From the NCBI GenBank assembly GCA_038101125.1, contig JAYNVZ010000013.1:1-25871 (forward strand): a DNA stretch of 25,871 nt, read 5' to 3'. Source of the DNA: GCA-2698665 sp038101125 (GTDB lineage: Bacteria; Pseudomonadota; Gammaproteobacteria; GCA-002705445; GCA-002716945). Numbering within the stretch: the first letter of the stretch is position 1; each line of letters begins with the position of its first letter. Positions 16,841 to 24,672 of this stretch are shown piece after piece. The notes beneath the pieces were generated by a model that was not told where the DNA came from, made no database searches, and saw only the letters and a list, made by a program, of their open reading frames with translations. Made by a program: the position numbers and the translations under genes.

Positions 16841-17705
16841 CAAACTGCAATTAGGCTTACTGATGATCTTAAGCTTATTGTTTATTAGTATCATCTTTAT
16901 AAATCCTTCTATCTTTACATATTATTTTCAATATTATTTATTATTAATAACAGTAACTATTATTGGGATACCTCATGGCTTTTTTGATTATTCAGTTGCA
17001 GAGAGATTATTTAAAAATAATATAAATTGGGTTTATTATTTTACTGTGGGTTATATATCTTTATCTTTATTTTATTTATTGATCTGGATTTATTATCCTT
17101 TAGCTGCATTAATATTTTTTCTAATGATTTCTATTTTTCATTTTGGTATTGAGGAATTAAATCATATTGAATATAAGGATATGGGCTTTTATCAGATATT
17201 AATAATTGGCTCCATGCCAATTGCTTTGCCTATTTTATTCCATTCGCAAGAGGTCTTTTATATATTTAACCAAATAATTGGTCTTAATTTTAATTATGCT
17301 GATACTAACATTTATATGTACTATCTTTATTTTTCATTATTATTTATTGCTCTTTATTCGAATGGGATTAAAAGATCATGGGTCTATTTAATACTTATTT
17401 TAAACTTCATTATTTTGCCACCATTATTATCGTTTATTTTATATTTCTGCTTCCATCATTCGATTAGGCATTATATTTATTCAATCTATCATGATAAGTT
17501 GGTTCCTAAAAAATATGAGACTAAACAATATTTAAAAACTATAATTATGACCTCAATATTCTTTGCAACAATAGTGCTGGTTTCTCTTCAAGCATATGGA
17601 CAATATTCATTTGATATCATTATAGTTAAATATATCTTTATTCTTCTGGCATGTTTAACACTTCCTCATTTAATATTAAATATTTATTATGATATGAAAA
17701 AATAA
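16806..17705 (+). CDS. blh: Brp/Blh-family beta-carotene 15,15'-dioxygenase
   Basis: A membrane enzyme that cleaves beta-carotene to two retinals, the chromophore of the adjacent rhodopsin. It has up to 299 aa with at least six hydrophobic segments. Iron-ligand-type histidines are visible in the family's conserved contexts: PHGFFDY (56-62), H112 in FHFGIEE, H217/H218/H222 in CFHHSIRH, and H288 in LTLPHLIL. The start is uncertain: the ATG at 16806 overlaps crtY by 35 nt, and an internal ATG at 16863 would remove 19 residues but leave the first membrane segment complete. It is the last gene of the crt operon. About 190 AT-rich bases follow before pntA. Confidence 0.93.
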   Translation: MQSNLLLIKKYNKLQLGLLMILSLLFISIIFINPSIFTYYFQYYLLLITVTIIGIPHGFFDYSVAERLFKNNINWVYYFTVGYISLSLFYLLIWIYYPLAALIFFLMISIFHFGIEELNHIEYKDMGFYQILIIGSMPIALPILFHSQEVFYIFNQIIGLNFNYADTNIYMYYLYFSLLFIALYSNGIKRSWVYLILILNFIILPPLLSFILYFCFHHSIRHYIYSIYHDKLVPKKYETKQYLKTIIMTSIFFATIVLVSLQAYGQYSFDIIIVKYIFILLACLTLPHLILNIYYDMKK

Positions 17706-17896
17706 GTAATAACAAGCATGGCAAGGGATTTATGATAATTAATCGGACAGAATATAGTATTAAAAGTACCAAGCCCGGTAAATTGCTCTTGTTCAAGCTT
17801 CCATAATAAATATAAATCATATAAGCTTATATTATTGATCAAACTTCAGAGGCTACTGTCAGTTAATTTTATGATAATCAACGTTATGGAAAATAA

Positions 17897-18892
17897 ATGA
17901 TTATTGGAGTTCTAAAGGAAGTCTTAGAAAACGAAAATCGCGTTTCAATTACACCTGACATAGTAATTAAATTTATTAAGCTGGGATACTTAGTATTAGT
18001 TCAAAGTAAAGCAGGCTTAAAATCTAATTTTACGGATGATCAATATATAGAATCTGGCGCATCCATTATTGAAGATGCGAATGAAATTTGGTCGTCTGCA
18101 GATATTATCCTAAAAATAAATGCCCCATCAGAGGACATGCCTGATGAGACGGCTGCTCTAGTTGGTTCTAAAACTCTTGTATCATTCTTTGGTCCTGCAC
18201 AACATACATCAAAATTAAAAAAAATGGCAGTGGAAAATGTGAATGTATTGGCAATGGATTGTGTGCCAAGAATATCAAGGGCACAAAAAATGGATGCATT
18301 AAGTTCAATGGCCAACGTTGCTGGATCTAGAGCTGTTATTGAAGCTTCATTTAAATTTGGAAGATTTTTTGGTGGTCAAATAACTGCAGCAGGTAAAATA
18401 CCTCCAGCTAAAGTACTAATTATCGGGGCCGGTGTAGCTGGTCTATCGGCAATTGGAACCTCCGTTAGCTTAGGAGCGATTGTTAGAGCTTTTGACACAA
18501 GATCGGAAGTAAAAGAGCAAGTTGAAAGCCTCAATGCAGAATTTTTAACAATCGATATTAATGAAGATGGTTCTGGTTCTGGAGGATATGCTAAAGAAAT
18601 GAGCAAGGATTTTCTTAAAGCGGAACATGAATTATTTAAATCACAATGTAAAGATGTAGATATAATTATTACAACGGCCTTGATACCAGGCAAAGAAGCT
18701 CCTAAATTAATTACAGAAGAAATGATAGAGGTAATGAAGCCAGGAAGTGTTATCGTAGACTTAGCAGCACAACAAGGTGGAAACTGCGCCTATACACAAA
18801 GAGATAAGTGTGTTGTCCAGGAAGGAGTTACAATTATTGGTTATACTGATTTACCTTCACGCTTAGCATCACAATCTAGTAAATTATATTAA
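17897..18892 (+). CDS. pntA: NAD(P) transhydrogenase subunit alpha, domain I fragment (stops at first in-frame TAA)
   Basis: 331 aa matching the NAD(H)-binding domain I of PntA. Visible are the start MIIGVLKEVLENENRVSITP, SRAQKMDALSSMANVAG (128-143), the nucleotide-binding motif GAGVAGL (177-183) and the signature VDLAAQQGGNCAYT (287-300). The enzyme couples inward proton flow to hydride transfer from NADH to NADP+. The frame stops at codon 332 (TAA 18890-18892), immediately after SSKLY, where the family normally continues with G/S-TNL. The downstream sequence in the same frame still reads as PntA, so this is a truncated product unless the stops are errors or are read through. About 50 residues of domain I would be missing. 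Confidence 0.88.
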   Translation: MIIGVLKEVLENENRVSITPDIVIKFIKLGYLVLVQSKAGLKSNFTDDQYIESGASIIEDANEIWSSADIILKINAPSEDMPDETAALVGSKTLVSFFGPAQHTSKLKKMAVENVNVLAMDCVPRISRAQKMDALSSMANVAGSRAVIEASFKFGRFFGGQITAAGKIPPAKVLIIGAGVAGLSAIGTSVSLGAIVRAFDTRSEVKEQVESLNAEFLTIDINEDGSGSGGYAKEMSKDFLKAEHELFKSQCKDVDIIITTALIPGKEAPKLITEEMIEVMKPGSVIVDLAAQQGGNCAYTQRDKCVVQEGVTIIGYTDLPSRLASQSSKLY

Positions 18893-19180
18893 ACTAATCT
18901 TTATCATGTCATACATGACTAAAAAACAAACAAAGATTGTGAAGAACAAATTAATCTGTATAATGAAGTTATTATATGAATTAAAATAAGTAGAAATGGA
19001 AAGATTACTTATCCGCCACCTAAGATAGATTCTCCTAAACCAAAAACTATCACTAAGAGTGAGCCAAAAAATGTTATCCCTGAAAAAAAAGGTGCTACTA
19101 AGCAAGTATTTCCAGTTATACCTTTTCTAGTTTCGTTACTTTTACTTATAGGTGTTGGTTCATCTGCGCCTGCCTCATTT

Positions 19181-19441
19181 ATGGCACACTTTACAGTGTT
19201 TGTTTTATCATGTTTTATTGGATATATGGTTGTTTGGAATGTTACGGCATCATTGCATACGCCACTAATGTCAGTTACTAATGCTGTTAGTAGTATTATA
19301 ATCATTGGTGCTTTAATTCAGGTGTCTTCTGATAATCCTTTGTTAGTAATTATGTCATCACTTGCAATTTTGATCGCCAGTATAAATATTGTTGGTGGCT
19401 TTGCGGTCACTAAAAGAATGCTGGATATGTTTAGGAAGTAA
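19181..19441 (+). CDS. PntA domain II (membrane part) fragment
   Basis: 86 codons from the first canonical start after the stops. The sequence MAHFTVFVLSCFIGYMVVWN, the segment LHTPLMSVTNAVS and the ending AILIASINIVGGFAV are the hallmark of the PntA transmembrane domain (pntAB in species with a split gene). The similarity extends upstream in frame to at least 18980, including the proline-rich linker and a first hydrophobic segment (about 19102-19150), but no ATG, GTG or TTG lies between 18980 and 19181. A protein from 19181 would therefore lack the first membrane helix. The final stop is 4 nt before pntB. Confidence 0.75.
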   Translation: MAHFTVFVLSCFIGYMVVWNVTASLHTPLMSVTNAVSSIIIIGALIQVSSDNPLLVIMSSLAILIASINIVGGFAVTKRMLDMFRK

Positions 19442-19445
19442 TTTT

Positions 19446-20861
19446 ATGAATTTTGAAATAAGTATTGAACTAGCAAGAGCATTATATATAGGAGCTACAG
19501 TTTTATTTATATTAACTCTTGGTGGTCTAAGTAATCAAGAATCAGCGAGAAAAGGCAATATGTATGGCATACTTGGTATGTCAATTGCAATAGTTGCAAC
19601 ACTGATGAGTCCACTTGTTACAGAAAACTTTTTATTAATTTTCATGCTAATGATTATTGGTGGTTCTATTGGTATTTATTTAGCTAAAAACGTTCAAATG
19701 ACAGAAATGCCTGAATTAGTAGCAATATTACACAGCTTGGTAGGATTAGCTGCGGTATTGGTTGGCTATGTAAATTTTTTAGATGAAACATTAATTTTAA
19801 AAGGAACTGAAAAGCTTATCCATAGCATTGAACTATATATTGGAATATTTATTGGAGTCATTACATTTTCAGGGTCAATAATTGCATTTGGTAAACTCAG
19901 TGGAAAAATTAGTGGAAATCCACTTATATTGCCTTCTAGACACTTGCTGAATCTTGGGATAATTTTAATAGTAATATTTTATGGTTATATTTTTACAACA
20001 GCTAGTTCAATCAATGATGCTACCATCCCTCTAATTATTATGACTATACTTGCATTTTTATTTGGCATGCATCTAGTTTTGGCAATAGGTGGAGCAGATA
20101 TGCCAGTAGTTGTATCAATGTTGAATTCATATTCTGGTTGGGCTGCATCAGCAACAGGTTTCATGCTTAACAATGATCTGTTAATTGTTGTAGGCGCTCT
20201 AGTAGGAAGCAGTGGCGCTATCCTAAGTTATATTATGTGCAAAGCGATGAACCGTAGTTTTATTTCTGTAATAGCTGGTGGTTTTGGCACAGATACAAAA
20301 TCAAGTTCAACCGCGGTTGAAGATCAAGGCGAGATAATTGCAATTGAGTCTCAAGAATTAACCGAACTATTATTATCGGCAAAGAAAATTATGATTATTC
20401 CTGGTTATGGAATGGCTGTCAGTCAAGCACAACATACTGTAAATGAAATTGCTAAGGTGCTTAAGGGTAAAAATATTGATATTAGTTTTGCTATTCATCC
20501 AGTTGCTGGAAGAATGCCAGGTCATATGAATGTACTCTTGGCAGAAGCAAAAGTGCCTTATGATATTGTTTATGAAATGGATGAAATTAATGATGATTTT
20601 AAAAATGTAGATGTCTCAATCATTATTGGTGCTAATGATATCGTAAACCCTTCAGCTTTAGATGATCCTGAAAGTCCTATAGCAGGAATGCCTGTATTAG
20701 AGTGCTGGAAAGGGAAAACTTCTGTAGTGTTAAAACGAGGAATGGCGACAGGGTATGCTGGAGTACAAAACCCGTTATTCTTTAAAGAAAATACCAGAAT
20801 GCTTTTTGGAGATGCTAAAAAAACAATGGATGAAGCATTAACGATATTACAATCATCTTAG
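19446..20861 (+). CDS. pntB: NAD(P) transhydrogenase subunit beta
   Basis: 471 aa from the ATG at 19446 (E. coli PntB is 462). I prefer this start to the in-frame ATG at 19389, which lies inside pntA. The N-terminal two-thirds is membrane-embedded with many hydrophobic helices, including the conserved MPELVAILHSLVGLAA and GGADMPVVVSMLNSYSGWAA segments. The C-terminal domain III binds NADP(H): IIPGYGMAVSQAQH, AIHPVAGRMPGHMNVLLAEA and VLKRGMATGYAGVQNPLFF. It is intact with no internal stops, which makes the broken pntA beside it odd, because neither subunit is useful alone. Confidence 0.95.
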   Translation: MNFEISIELARALYIGATVLFILTLGGLSNQESARKGNMYGILGMSIAIVATLMSPLVTENFLLIFMLMIIGGSIGIYLAKNVQMTEMPELVAILHSLVGLAAVLVGYVNFLDETLILKGTEKLIHSIELYIGIFIGVITFSGSIIAFGKLSGKISGNPLILPSRHLLNLGIILIVIFYGYIFTTASSINDATIPLIIMTILAFLFGMHLVLAIGGADMPVVVSMLNSYSGWAASATGFMLNNDLLIVVGALVGSSGAILSYIMCKAMNRSFISVIAGGFGTDTKSSSTAVEDQGEIIAIESQELTELLLSAKKIMIIPGYGMAVSQAQHTVNEIAKVLKGKNIDISFAIHPVAGRMPGHMNVLLAEAKVPYDIVYEMDEINDDFKNVDVSIIIGANDIVNPSALDDPESPIAGMPVLECWKGKTSVVLKRGMATGYAGVQNPLFFKENTRMLFGDAKKTMDEALTILQSS

Positions 20862-20896
20862 TATTTATTTTCTTTGCATTTCTTGAGAGTGTGTTG

Positions 20897-20941
20897 AAAA
20901 TACTAGTTCTAGCGTATGTTTCTTTGTTATGATTAGTTATG
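20897..20941 (+). promoter_or_regulatory. Promoter-like repeat, copy A (upstream of gloA)
   Basis: Shares TACTA, a TCTAGC-like block, CTTTGTTATGATTAG and the final TATG with copies B (23745) and C (24673). The -10 box TATGAT is at 20928-20933, only 5 nt before the gloA ATG at 20939, so transcription would begin at or next to the start codon (leaderless mRNA). No Shine-Dalgarno sequence is possible in that space. Confidence 0.5.
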
Positions 20942-21355
20942 AAATATTTACATACAATGCTTAGAATCACCAACATTGAAGAATCTTTAAATTTTTTTTG
21001 TAATGGGTTGGGCTTAAAAGAAGCTCGAAGGATGGAATTTGAAGATGAGAGATTCACTCTAATATTTCTATCTGCTCCTAATGATTCTGATGCAGAGTTA
21101 GAACTGACATATAATTGGGATGGAGACGATCTAAAAACGTCATCCAGAAACTTTGGACATATAGCGTACAGAGTTAAAAATATATATGAAATATGCAAGA
21201 AATTAAAAGATATGGGGTATGTAATTAATTATCCTCCAAAAGATGGTTATATGGCGTTCGTAAAATCACCAGATAATATCTCTATCGAATTACTTCAAGA
21301 GGGTGAAAAACTTAAACCTCAAGAGCCTTGGTTGTCAATGAAGACTAATGATTAA
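20939..21355 (+). CDS. gloA: Lactoylglutathione lyase (glyoxalase I)
   Basis: A protein of 138 aa, close to the 135-aa nickel-type E. coli GlxI. It converts the methylglyoxal-glutathione hemithioacetal to S-lactoylglutathione. It has two betaalphabetabetabeta VOC modules with metal ligands visible as H5 (YLHTMLRI), E55 (ELELTYN), H74 (FGHIAYRV) and E117 (ISIELLQEG), matching the pattern His5/Glu56/His74/Glu122. The family hallmark NFFCNGLGLKEARR near 18-31 is also present. The ATG follows directly on a -10-like box (see copy A). The 3' end overlaps the sugar dehydrogenase gene by 8 nt, so the two are probably co-expressed. Confidence 0.93.
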   Translation: MKYLHTMLRITNIEESLNFFCNGLGLKEARRMEFEDERFTLIFLSAPNDSDAELELTYNWDGDDLKTSSRNFGHIAYRVKNIYEICKKLKDMGYVINYPPKDGYMAFVKSPDNISIELLQEGEKLKPQEPWLSMKTND

Positions 21356-22448
21356 AAATTATATATTAATACTTATTCTTAATTTGTCATTTCTATCTAT
21401 AGGGTTTTCTGAAACAATAACATCTTCGCATGGAATCAAACTTTCAGAAATTACCTCCAATTTAAATGAGCCATGGGGCATGACCTTTATCAATGATGAT
21501 AATCTACTCATTACTGAAAAGACTGGCGAAATCATACGCATTAATATGAAAACTGGAGAGAAGCACTCGATAGATCATGAGTTAAACTTTTTTTATTATG
21601 GGCAAGGAGGATTATTAGATATTCTTTATCATGATGGCTATGTATATGTCAGTTACTCTGAAGACAGAGATCAGGATAAATCTTCTACTTCAATAGCAAG
21701 AGGCTTATACAATGAGCAAAAAATTATTTTTGAAAATATATTTAGAGCTGAACCACCTATTAGCGGCGGTTATCATTTTGGTTCACGTATTGTAATAAAA
21801 GATAATTATTTATATGCATCTATAGGTGAACGCGGAAAAGGAATGATTGCTCAAGATATAGCTAATCATCCAGGTAGTATTATTAGAATTCATTTGGATG
21901 GCTCGATACCACAAGATAATCCGAAATTTATAATTAAACCTAAATGGCTCCCAGAGGTGATTCAAATTGGTATTAGAAACCCACAGGGAATGTATTTATC
22001 TCCATTTGATGGCGAAGTCTACATTTCAAACCATGGTGCAAAAGGTGGAGATTTTTTTGGTAGAGTAGAATTTGGTGGTAATTATGGTTGGAAAATTATT
22101 GGTTGGGGTGGAACTAATTACATAGGCACTAAAATCGGAGATGGTAGTGCCTGGAAAGCTAAGTTTACAAAACCATTATGGACTTGGACGCCATCGATTG
22201 CGCCAAGCAATATTTTGATATATAACGGAGATCTTTACCCAGAATGGAAAGGCGATGTTTTTGTAACATCATTAAAATATAAAACATTATATAAACTTAA
22301 TTTTAAAAACAATGAAGTTTTGAGTCAGAATATTATATTTGAAGATCTCATTGGTAGAATTAGAGACATCGAAGTTAATAGTAAAGGAGAACTATTTTTA
22401 ATAAATTCAAATAGCAATGCAAGCTTATGGAAGATGAGCAAAGAGTAA
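21348..22448 (+). CDS. PQQ-dependent (YliI/Asd-type) sugar dehydrogenase, secreted
   Basis: A protein of 366 aa (E. coli YliI is about 371). An N-terminal signal peptide (hydrophobic 4-20, likely cleaved near GFS-E) sends it to the periplasm. The six-bladed beta-propeller pattern of soluble glucose/aldose dehydrogenases is visible: LNEPWGMTFINDDNLLITEK, GQGGLLDILYHDGYVYVSYS, a GSRIV...YASIGERG blade, IGIRNPQGMYLSPFDGEVY and FGGNYGWKIIGWGG. In the family it oxidises aldoses with PQQ and passes electrons to the respiratory chain; no PQQ biosynthesis gene is in the window. It overlaps gloA by 8 nt. Confidence 0.85.
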   Translation: MIKNYILILILNLSFLSIGFSETITSSHGIKLSEITSNLNEPWGMTFINDDNLLITEKTGEIIRINMKTGEKHSIDHELNFFYYGQGGLLDILYHDGYVYVSYSEDRDQDKSSTSIARGLYNEQKIIFENIFRAEPPISGGYHFGSRIVIKDNYLYASIGERGKGMIAQDIANHPGSIIRIHLDGSIPQDNPKFIIKPKWLPEVIQIGIRNPQGMYLSPFDGEVYISNHGAKGGDFFGRVEFGGNYGWKIIGWGGTNYIGTKIGDGSAWKAKFTKPLWTWTPSIAPSNILIYNGDLYPEWKGDVFVTSLKYKTLYKLNFKNNEVLSQNIIFEDLIGRIRDIEVNSKGELFLINSNSNASLWKMSKE

Positions 22449-22506
22449 TATTCATACATTCAAATTAAAAAAAATCAGAAAAAATTATAAATTCAGGAGA
22501 TCTACT

Positions 22507-22875
22507 ATGCATAAAGTAATTAATTTTATAGTAATATCATTATTATTATCGTCCAACCTTTTTGCTGAAAGTTATATTGCAACAAGACAGGAATTATGGT
22601 TTTCCGACTCAAGTTATTATAAAACCTCCCATCATGTCAAAATCGGTAAAAAGATTAAAATAGAAAATTATAGTTTATTTGGTGAAGTAGGTGTTGGAGA
22701 AGATATAAATGAAGGAACCCCAGTGGGATCTGGACAATCATTTGATTATCTTAGATTTGGCATCACTAAAACTTTCTTCAATGCTTTGAAGGTAGATGTA
22801 AATTATCGTAGCAAAATGAAAAATCATGATAGAGATCTGAACTGGATTATTATTAACACAAAATATAAATTCTAA
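22507..22875 (+). CDS. Small secreted, possibly outer-membrane beta-strand protein, unknown
   Basis: A protein of 122 aa. A clear signal peptide is present (hydrophobic 5-18, cleavage near LFA-ES). The mature 100 residues alternate polar and aromatic/aliphatic residues and end in YKF, a terminal aromatic typical of outer-membrane beta-barrel proteins. It is too short for a full barrel unless it has four strands or oligomerises. A strong ribosome-binding site (AGGAGA, 22496-22501) precedes the ATG. It ends 5 nt from the convergent DUF3050-type gene. No family is recognised with certainty. Confidence 0.7.
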   Translation: MHKVINFIVISLLLSSNLFAESYIATRQELWFSDSSYYKTSHHVKIGKKIKIENYSLFGEVGVGEDINEGTPVGSGQSFDYLRFGITKTFFNALKVDVNYRSKMKNHDRDLNWIIINTKYKF

Positions 22876-22880
22876 GTATG

Positions 22881-23645
22881 TTAATTAGTTATAGAATTTA
22901 TTTTTTTTTGGATACCTGTCCATAAATCATATCGAATTTCTATACTCTTAATTGCTGCATCCATAGCTTGATTATATTTTAAATCATTACTTTCACAGGA
23001 TTTATTGAACAATATTAATGATAATGGTCCATGTCTATTTGAGTCTACATCAATATGTCTTTTTAAATATAACTTTAAAGAGTCATATTTTGAAGAATCA
23101 CCAATTCTTAGTAGTAGTTTTTGAAACATGCTAGGAAGAGTTGTTTCTCTGCCATATGTAAATAATGCAGATATAATATGAAGTTGATTAGTATTTATTA
23201 ATTTATTATTTCCCTCCAAAAAGTTAAAGCATTCAGGCTCTAAATTATATTTATCAAAACTTATAGCTTTTTTTCTTGAAACATCGTCCACTATAGCTTC
23301 TATCTTGTCTGTTTTTGCATTAATATTTTTCATGCTAGATAAATATAATTCAAAATGTGACATAAAAATACCATCTGAGATTTCATCTGATTCTTCAAAC
23401 ATTACTATTTCATTTATTAATCTTGCTATACCATTTTTAGAAAAGTTATTTGGGTACCAAGGTGTTGATGATGGACAAATTATTTCCTGTAACTTTTTTA
23501 CAATACACATAAAATCCCAAACCGCAAAGACATGGTGTTCCATAAATATTCTTAAATGATCTTCTGTGAAAATATCATCCTGAGCGAGCAAAGGGTGACT
23601 ATTTAATGCATTTATTTTTTGTTTAAGTATAAGTTCCTTCTTCAT
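22881..23645 (-). CDS. DUF3050 (haem-oxygenase-like fold) protein
   Basis: A protein of 254 aa. The N-terminal stretch (ALNSHPLL, then LRIFMEHHVFAVWDFMCIVKKLQ) matches what I know of the DUF3050 family, as do FGRET-like (TYGRETTLPSMFQKLL) and the C-terminal DSNRHGPLS segment. Members are thought to adopt the all-helical haem-oxygenase-like/iron-dependent oxidase fold. Conserved His and Glu residues (H37, H38, HFELYL, HIDVDSNRH) could bind metal, but the function is not established. It is transcribed away from the CMD-type gene with 176 nt between. The family name is recalled from pattern, not checked by a search. Confidence 0.75.
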   Translation of the reverse strand: MKKELILKQKINALNSHPLLAQDDIFTEDHLRIFMEHHVFAVWDFMCIVKKLQEIICPSSTPWYPNNFSKNGIARLINEIVMFEESDEISDGIFMSHFELYLSSMKNINAKTDKIEAIVDDVSRKKAISFDKYNLEPECFNFLEGNNKLINTNQLHIISALFTYGRETTLPSMFQKLLLRIGDSSKYDSLKLYLKRHIDVDSNRHGPLSLILFNKSCESNDLKYNQAMDAAIKSIEIRYDLWTGIQKKINSITN

Positions 23646-23744
23646 AATCTTAACGCTATTCCTTTAGGCAAATAATTATTAGACAATATATCTATAACCA
23701 AATTCTACTAATAATTGTAGAGTCTAACAATATTATAGTGCGTT

Positions 23745-23799
23745 AATTTGATTAAAATACTACTCTGGCCACATACTTTATTGTTATGATTAGGATATG
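23745..23799 (+). promoter_or_regulatory. Promoter-like repeat, copy B (upstream of CMD-type gene)
   Basis: 55 bp, 49 of 55 identical to copy C at 24673-24727. The -10 TATGAT is at 23785-23790; the repeat ends with ATG at 23797-23799, which here opens only a three-codon frame (MDK then TGA). The real gene starts 25 nt later with its own Shine-Dalgarno sequence. The block TACTCTGGCCACAT upstream of the -10 is conserved but does not resemble a sigma70 -35, suggesting an activator site. Confidence 0.6.
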
Positions 23800-23821
23800 G
23801 ACAAATGATTAAGAGGATAAT

Positions 23822-24370
23822 ATGAATAACTTTAAAATACATACTATTGAAACCGCACCTGACGACTCAAAAGAAATTCTTAAAAAAGTGAGTGATAAAT
23901 ATGGCTTTATACCTAATGCGCTAGGAATTATGGCTGAATCGCCAGCTATGCTAGATAGTTATATGACTATGAATGATATTTTTGAAAAAACATCACTCTC
24001 AGAAACTGAAAGACAGATTATATTAATGACCAATGCAAATCAAAATGAGTGCACTTATTGTATGGCGGCTCATACAACAATTTCACAAATGGCTAAAGTC
24101 CCTGATGATGTCATTGAGTCACTAAGAGATAATAAGCCAATTAAAGATCCTAAATTAGAAGCTTTGCGTAAACTTTCTGAAATAATCAATAAGACTCGTG
24201 GTTGGCCAGCCAAAAGTGATGTTGATGAATTTTTAGCTGCTGGTTATAACAATGAAGTAATCTTAGATATTATTGTCGGAACATCTATCAAGGTATTATC
24301 AAATTATACTAATCATGTATCCAATGCAAAGATCGATGATGTTTTTGAAGCAAATGCATGGAGCAAATAA
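23822..24370 (+). CDS. Carboxymuconolactone decarboxylase / AhpD-like (peroxidase-related) protein
   Basis: A protein of 182 aa, all-helical. The AhpD-like redox motif is C77-T-Y-C80 followed by H84 (ECTYCMAAHT), the usual CxxCxxxH arrangement with a preceding glutamate. An N-terminal PNALGIMAESPAMLDSYMTM segment is typical of the uncharacterised peroxidase-related subgroup. Members use the cysteine pair in disulfide exchange or alkylhydroperoxide reduction. The partner reductase is unknown. The ribosome-binding site AAGAGGA is at about 23811-23817, before the ATG at 23822. It is monocistronic by spacing, with promoter-like copy B upstream. Confidence 0.88.
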   Translation: MNNFKIHTIETAPDDSKEILKKVSDKYGFIPNALGIMAESPAMLDSYMTMNDIFEKTSLSETERQIILMTNANQNECTYCMAAHTTISQMAKVPDDVIESLRDNKPIKDPKLEALRKLSEIINKTRGWPAKSDVDEFLAAGYNNEVILDIIVGTSIKVLSNYTNHVSNAKIDDVFEANAWSK

Positions 24371-24413
24371 TTAGCCATGCATGATAGAATAAATAATATT
24401 GTTTGGATAGGAT

Positions 24414-24566
24414 ATGAAAAAATATATAAAGACAGAATGTGGCAAAGCTAAATATGATGAGTTAGAGAAACTATCATCGTCTAGTTTAGTATCTAAATTA
24501 CGGTTTTATTTGTTCTGTATTTTAGCAACGATAAGAGATATAGGTAAGCATCATGAAAATACCTGA
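24414..24566 (+). CDS. Possible small protein (50 aa), unknown
   Basis: The ATG at 24414 opens a 50-codon frame ending TGA at 24564-24566. The N-terminus is lysine-rich with one cysteine, and a hydrophobic patch is near residues 31-40 (FYLFCILATI). The bases before the ATG (ATTGTT...TAGGATATG) resemble the end of promoter-like copies B and C, which is the main reason to take it seriously. After the stop the same frame meets TAA at once. It could be a decayed gene rather than a working one. Confidence 0.3.
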   Translation: MKKYIKTECGKAKYDELEKLSSSSLVSKLRFYLFCILATIRDIGKHHENT

Positions 24567-24672
24567 TAAACAAAAAAAAATTCTGAATTAATTAAGTCAT
24601 ATTTAATTCTAAAGATATTCTGACCGATACACTTGATTTTGATAGGCGTGGTGGCATATCTGGTGGCACAAG
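24567..24672. other. Non-coding stretch, possible gene relic
   Basis: No intact frame was found. In one frame, bases about 24612-24678 read as a protein-like string (DILTDTLDFDRRGG, then ISGGTRI and a stop) with locally higher G+C. In another frame the same bases give a hydrophobic string (IHLILIGVVAYLVA). Neither has a start codon. This may be the remains of a lost gene. Confidence 0.25.

Larger units (their letters stand above)
17897..19441 (+). pseudogene. pntA: Full-length pntA frame interrupted by three in-frame stop codons
   Basis: Reading 17897-19441 in one frame gives 514 codons before the terminal TAA (E. coli PntA is 510 aa). Three internal stops occur at codons 332 (TAA, 18890), 342 (TAA, 18920) and 361 (TGA, 18977). 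Between and after them the residues still align without a gap to PntA: TNLYHV, then KDCEEQINLYNEVII, then IKISRNGKITYPPPK, then the membrane domain. Each stop is one substitution away from a plausible sense codon (TCA, TTA, GGA). It may be a recent pseudogene, a local consensus error, or read-through; the sequence alone cannot decide. Confidence 0.8.

Noticed and set aside
17819..17832. 14-bp perfect palindrome (ATATAAGCTTATAT) between blh and pntA
   Set aside because: It is AT-rich and short palindromes of this kind are expected by chance here; no repeat of it was seen elsewhere and it is not placed over a clear promoter.
17706..17896. Short frame of 24 codons (ATG near 17731) in the blh-pntA gap
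   Set aside because: It is too short, has no ribosome-binding site and no recognisable content; the region is better described as intergenic with the pntA promoter.
18980..19180. A natural separate pntAB gene starting right after the third stop
   Set aside because: No ATG, GTG or TTG is in frame before 19181; only an ATT at 18980 could serve, and domain I would still lack its end. Kept as a less likely alternative.
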